This document shows positions 14,786-16,607 of a stretch of DNA of 16,607 nucleotides, piece after piece. The translations under genes and the position numbers were made by a program. The stretch covers positions 1 through 16,607 of the forward strand of contig JAFYCU010000008.1 of NCBI GenBank assembly GCA_017545095.1. The letters are read 5' to 3'. Numbering within the stretch: position 1 is the first letter of the stretch; each line of letters opens with the position of its first letter. A model generated the notes under the pieces. The model did no database searches, had not been told where the DNA came from, and worked only from the letters and a program-made list of their open reading frames with translations. The DNA is from Muribaculaceae bacterium. Its GTDB lineage: Bacteria; Bacteroidota; Bacteroidia; Bacteroidales; Muribaculaceae.

Positions 14786-14917
14786 AACAAGTAAACAGGC
14801 CTCATGGCCTCCCCTAACCCCTCCAGGAGGGGGATTGGTTCTTGTTTCGGTCATCAGCTGCACCATGGTGCGGCTCTACTTGTTACTTATTGCTTATAAC
14901 TTGTTACTTATTCACTT
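14786..14917 (-). repeat. Repeat- and palindrome-rich spacer between lacI and the phosphatase gene
   Basis: A heptad tract at about 14878-14917 (ACTTGTT, ACTTATT, GCTTATA, ACTTGTT, ACTTATT on the + strand) covers the last four codons and stop of the LacI gene. AACAAGTA (14786-14793) and TACTTGTT (14877-14884) can pair across the spacer. Between them are AGGCC-TCAT-GGCCT (14797-14810), a C/G-rich hairpin (14818-14832) that resembles the element around kamA, and the palindrome GCACCATGGTGC (14860-14871). No T-run marks a terminator. Function unknown. Confidence 0.65.
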
Positions 14918-15950
14918 CTTCTATTTTTTTGGTGGTTTCGCGCTCGATGAGTTGAGTTTTGACGATTCGCTTCACGGCATGGTCGCGCGGTAGCGTGCCC
15001 TCCACGATTCCAATCAATATCTCGGCAGCCTGCTGGCCCACGGCCAGTCCGTTCTGCTCCACACTGGTGAGCGAGGGGTCGCACGTCTGGGCATAGGTGC
15101 TGTTGGTGAACCCACACACACTCACATCCTCGGGTATTCTCAGTCCCCGCTTCTTCACCACATACAGCACCCCGATAGCCGTGTCGTCGTTCACAGCGAA
15201 AAACGCATCGGGCCTCGGGTCCATGTCGAGCATCTCGGGCGTAACGGCCTCGGCCTGCTCGCGCGTCTCGCACAGGCGCACCAGGCTTTCGTCGAGCTTC
15301 AGACCATGCTGATAGAGCGCATCCTTGTAGCCGTTGTAGCGGTTGATGGCGATTTCCATGGTTGGGGAGGCTCCGTAGAACACGATGCGCCGGCAACCGC
15401 CCTCGATGAGCCGCGAAACGGCCTTGAAAGTGCCCATATAGTCGTCCACCACCACACGGCTGGCGTTGATGGCGGGGCAAATGCGGTCGTAGAACACCAA
15501 TGGCACGCGCTGTTCGTCGAGGCGCACAAAGTGGGTGTAATCGACCGTCTCCTTGGCATGCGAGGCAATGATGCCGCACACCTTGTTCTTATAGAATGCC
15601 TCGCATATCTCCACCTCGTGCTGCTGGCTCTCGTGGCTGGCAGCCACAATGATGCGGTAGCCGTGCTTATAGGCCTCGGCCTCGATGCCCGCAAGCACGG
15701 TGGCAAAGTAGTAGTGCACAAATTCGGGCACAATCACGCCAATCACCTTGGGTGGTGACTTGCGACTGTTGCGCAACTGCTCGGCAATGGCGTTGGGCAT
15801 ATAGTTGTGCTCACGGGCAAACGCCTGAATCATCTCGCGGCGCTCGCGGCTGATGCTCGGGCTGTCCTTCAACGCCCGCGACACGGTGGCTACCGACACC
15901 CCAAGCTGGAGCGCGATATCCTTCATGGTCATCTGCGTGTTGTCGTCCAT
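14904..15950 (-). CDS. LacI-family transcriptional regulator
   Basis: A 348-residue regulator. The helix-turn-helix is MTMKDIALQLGVSVATVSRA (residues 7-26). It is followed by the hinge helix region (NAIAEQLRNSR) and a periplasmic-binding-protein-like effector domain from KVIGVIVPEF to about residue 330, with the family-typical FAVNDDTAIGVL and DVSVCGF. Effectors in this family are usually sugars or nucleosides, and here the ligand is unknown. I chose the ATG at 15950. The upstream TTG at 15983 falls inside the -7 promoter box, so it cannot be translated from that promoter. The Met at residue 7 or 9 is also possible. The regulator is divergent from the susC-like gene and two operator-like sites lie between them, so local control of that transport locus, plus autoregulation, is the natural reading. 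I see no sign that it controls the lysine cluster. Confidence 0.93.
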   Translation of the reverse strand: MDDNTQMTMKDIALQLGVSVATVSRALKDSPSISRERREMIQAFAREHNYMPNAIAEQLRNSRKSPPKVIGVIVPEFVHYYFATVLAGIEAEAYKHGYRIIVAASHESQQHEVEICEAFYKNKVCGIIASHAKETVDYTHFVRLDEQRVPLVFYDRICPAINASRVVVDDYMGTFKAVSRLIEGGCRRIVFYGASPTMEIAINRYNGYKDALYQHGLKLDESLVRLCETREQAEAVTPEMLDMDPRPDAFFAVNDDTAIGVLYVVKKRGLRIPEDVSVCGFTNSTYAQTCDPSLTSVEQNGLAVGQQAAEILIGIVEGTLPRDHAVKRIVKTQLIERETTKKIEEVNK

Positions 15951-15980
15951 AGCAAATGTTGGGTTTTGGCTTTGATGTGG

Positions 15981-16012
15981 CAAAGTTACTACAATGATTC
16001 CAAAGACGCAAA
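15981..16012 (-). promoter_or_regulatory. Bacteroidota-type promoter of the lacI gene
   Basis: On the minus strand a -33 TTTG (16012-16009) is followed after exactly 20 bp by a -7 box TAACTTTG (15988-15981), matching the Bacteroidota consensus TTTG...TAnnTTTG. Transcription would start near 15974, leaving a leader of about 24 nt before the ATG at 15950. Confidence 0.75.
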
Positions 16013-16021
16013 CGATTGCAC
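16006..16021. promoter_or_regulatory. LacI-type operator overlapping the lacI -33 box
   Basis: ACGCAAACGATTGCAC is a near-palindrome with a central CG. The core GCAAACGATTGC pairs at all but one symmetric position. It agrees at 13 of 16 positions with the purine-repressor operator consensus I recall, the general form bound by LacI-family proteins. It covers the -33 element, a position suited to autorepression. Binding by this regulator is inferred. Confidence 0.6.
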
Positions 16022-16113
16022 ATTATTACCACATTATTTAACTAAAAAATCGTTTCGCGAGTGCTGCCAAAAAATTAATTTTGTCACATTGAATTAATGT
16101 GCCATATTGTGCA

Positions 16114-16125
16114 GCAATCGTGCGC
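16114..16125. promoter_or_regulatory. Second LacI-type operator candidate on the susC side
   Basis: GCAATCGTGCGC matches the reverse complement of the first site's core (GCAATCGTTTGC) at 10 of 12 positions and keeps the central CG. It lies 77 bp before the susC-like start codon, 93 bp from the first site measured core to core, where it could serve that promoter or a repression loop. Weaker than the first site. Confidence 0.4.
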
Positions 16126-16201
16126 ATTGTGGATGGTATTAGTCAATAACATATGGGTTAACGAACTAATTATCAATAACATAACTTTAACTTAAAATGT
16201 A

Positions 16202-16607
16202 ATGATGAAGCACGTTTACCTCAGAATTCCCGCAAGGATTCTAACCCTGGCGATGGGCTTACTCCTGTCGCTGGGTGCCTATGCGCAGATCACTGTGCAA
16301 GGCCTTGTGAAAGATGCGACGGGCGAAGGCGTCATCGGAGCATCAGTGCGTGTGGTGGGAACCACACAAGGCACGGTGACCGACTTTGACGGTAACTTCA
16401 CCCTGGAGAATGTGGCTCGCGGAGCCAAACTGCTGATCACCTCGATTGGTTACAAGGACCAGGAAGTGGTGGCCAGCGAGAACATGGTGATCACCCTTGA
16501 GGACAACACTACCACGCTCAACGAGCTGGTGGTGATTGGCTACGGCGTGGCTCGCAAGAGCGACTTGACCGGTTCGGTGACCGCTCTGAAACCTGATGCA
16601 AAGAACA
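16202..16607 (+). CDS. SusC/RagA-type TonB-dependent outer-membrane transporter, 3' end cut by window
   Basis: The first 135 residues of an outer-membrane nutrient transporter. A signal peptide (start MMKHVYLRIPARILTLAMG, cleavage after AYA, before Gln) leads into a carboxypeptidase-regulatory-like domain at about 31-105. Its landmarks are VQGLVKDATGEGVIGASV, GTVTDFDGNFTL and LLITSIGYKDQEV. This is followed by the TonB-box/plug start LNELVVIGYGVARKSDLTGS (about 109-128), the SusC-family hallmark. Two adjacent ATGs (16202 and 16205) are possible starts and I give the first. Such genes are normally followed by a SusD-like lipoprotein, which would lie beyond the window. The divergent LacI-type regulator suggests a glycan or nucleoside substrate. 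There is no Shine-Dalgarno sequence. Confidence 0.95.
   Translation, partial: MMKHVYLRIPARILTLAMGLLLSLGAYAQITVQGLVKDATGEGVIGASVRVVGTTQGTVTDFDGNFTLENVARGAKLLITSIGYKDQEVVASENMVITLEDNTTTLNELVVIGYGVARKSDLTGSVTALKPDAKN

Noticed and set aside
16182..16189. TAACTTTA as -7 box of the susC promoter
   Set aside because: It differs from TAnnTTTG at the last base, has only a weak TTAA at the -33 distance, and would leave a leader of about 5 nt.

Overview
The window carries most of an anaerobic lysine-to-butyrate fermentation cluster from a Bacteroidales-type bacterium. It is followed by a convergent phosphatase/LacI pair and the start of a divergent SusC-type transporter gene. Three things point to Bacteroidota: the SusC/RagA N-terminus (signal peptide, carboxypeptidase-regulatory-like domain and TonB-box/plug start at 16202-16607), a TTTG-N20-TAnnTTTG promoter in front of lacI, and start regions that mostly lack Shine-Dalgarno sequences. 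Coding DNA is rich in G and C at third codon positions. The gene set recalls the Porphyromonas/Odoribacter/Muribaculaceae type of amino-acid fermenter, but I cannot fix the genus.

Region 1 (1-13193, all + strand) holds kdd (5'-truncated by the window edge), kamA, kamB, kamC, kamD, kamE, a CoA-transferase beta subunit, crt, hbd, bcd, etfB and etfA. Lysine is isomerised by KamA to L-beta-lysine and by KamDE (adenosylcobalamin and PLP) to 3,5-diaminohexanoate. Kdd oxidises this to 3-keto-5-aminohexanoate. The next enzymes, Kce and Kal, and the CoA-transferase alpha subunit are not in the window and probably lie upstream. Crotonyl-CoA is reduced by Bcd-EtfAB, and butyryl-CoA passes its CoA to acetoacetate. 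Crt and Hbd add a second route into crotonyl-CoA from acetoacetyl-CoA. KamB and KamC are ATP-binding proteins that fit the reactivase of the B12 mutase.

Region 2: a 46-bp perfect palindrome (13221-13266) ends the operon and also faces the 3' end of a convergent PafA-like alkaline phosphatase (13288-14766, -). Upstream of that gene on the same strand is a LacI-family regulator (14904-15950, -). A 251-bp divergent region with a Bacteroidota promoter and two related LacI-type operator candidates separates it from the susC-like gene, which runs off the right edge.

The most unusual structure lies between the genes. At least six gene junctions carry tandem 7-bp units, in most cases as two arms that can fold into a hairpin. 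Units are of GAAAACT/GATAACT type between kamA and crt, and of GAYGCRA/GAATCTY type between hbd and etfA. The etfB-etfA spacer is 14 heptads in unbroken register. A further large imperfect inverted repeat precedes kamA. No stretch over 300 bases lacks a gene. The remaining spacers (4968-4985, 7429-7505, 9013-9108, 13194-13220) show nothing I can name. No tRNA, rRNA, CRISPR array or insertion sequence was seen.
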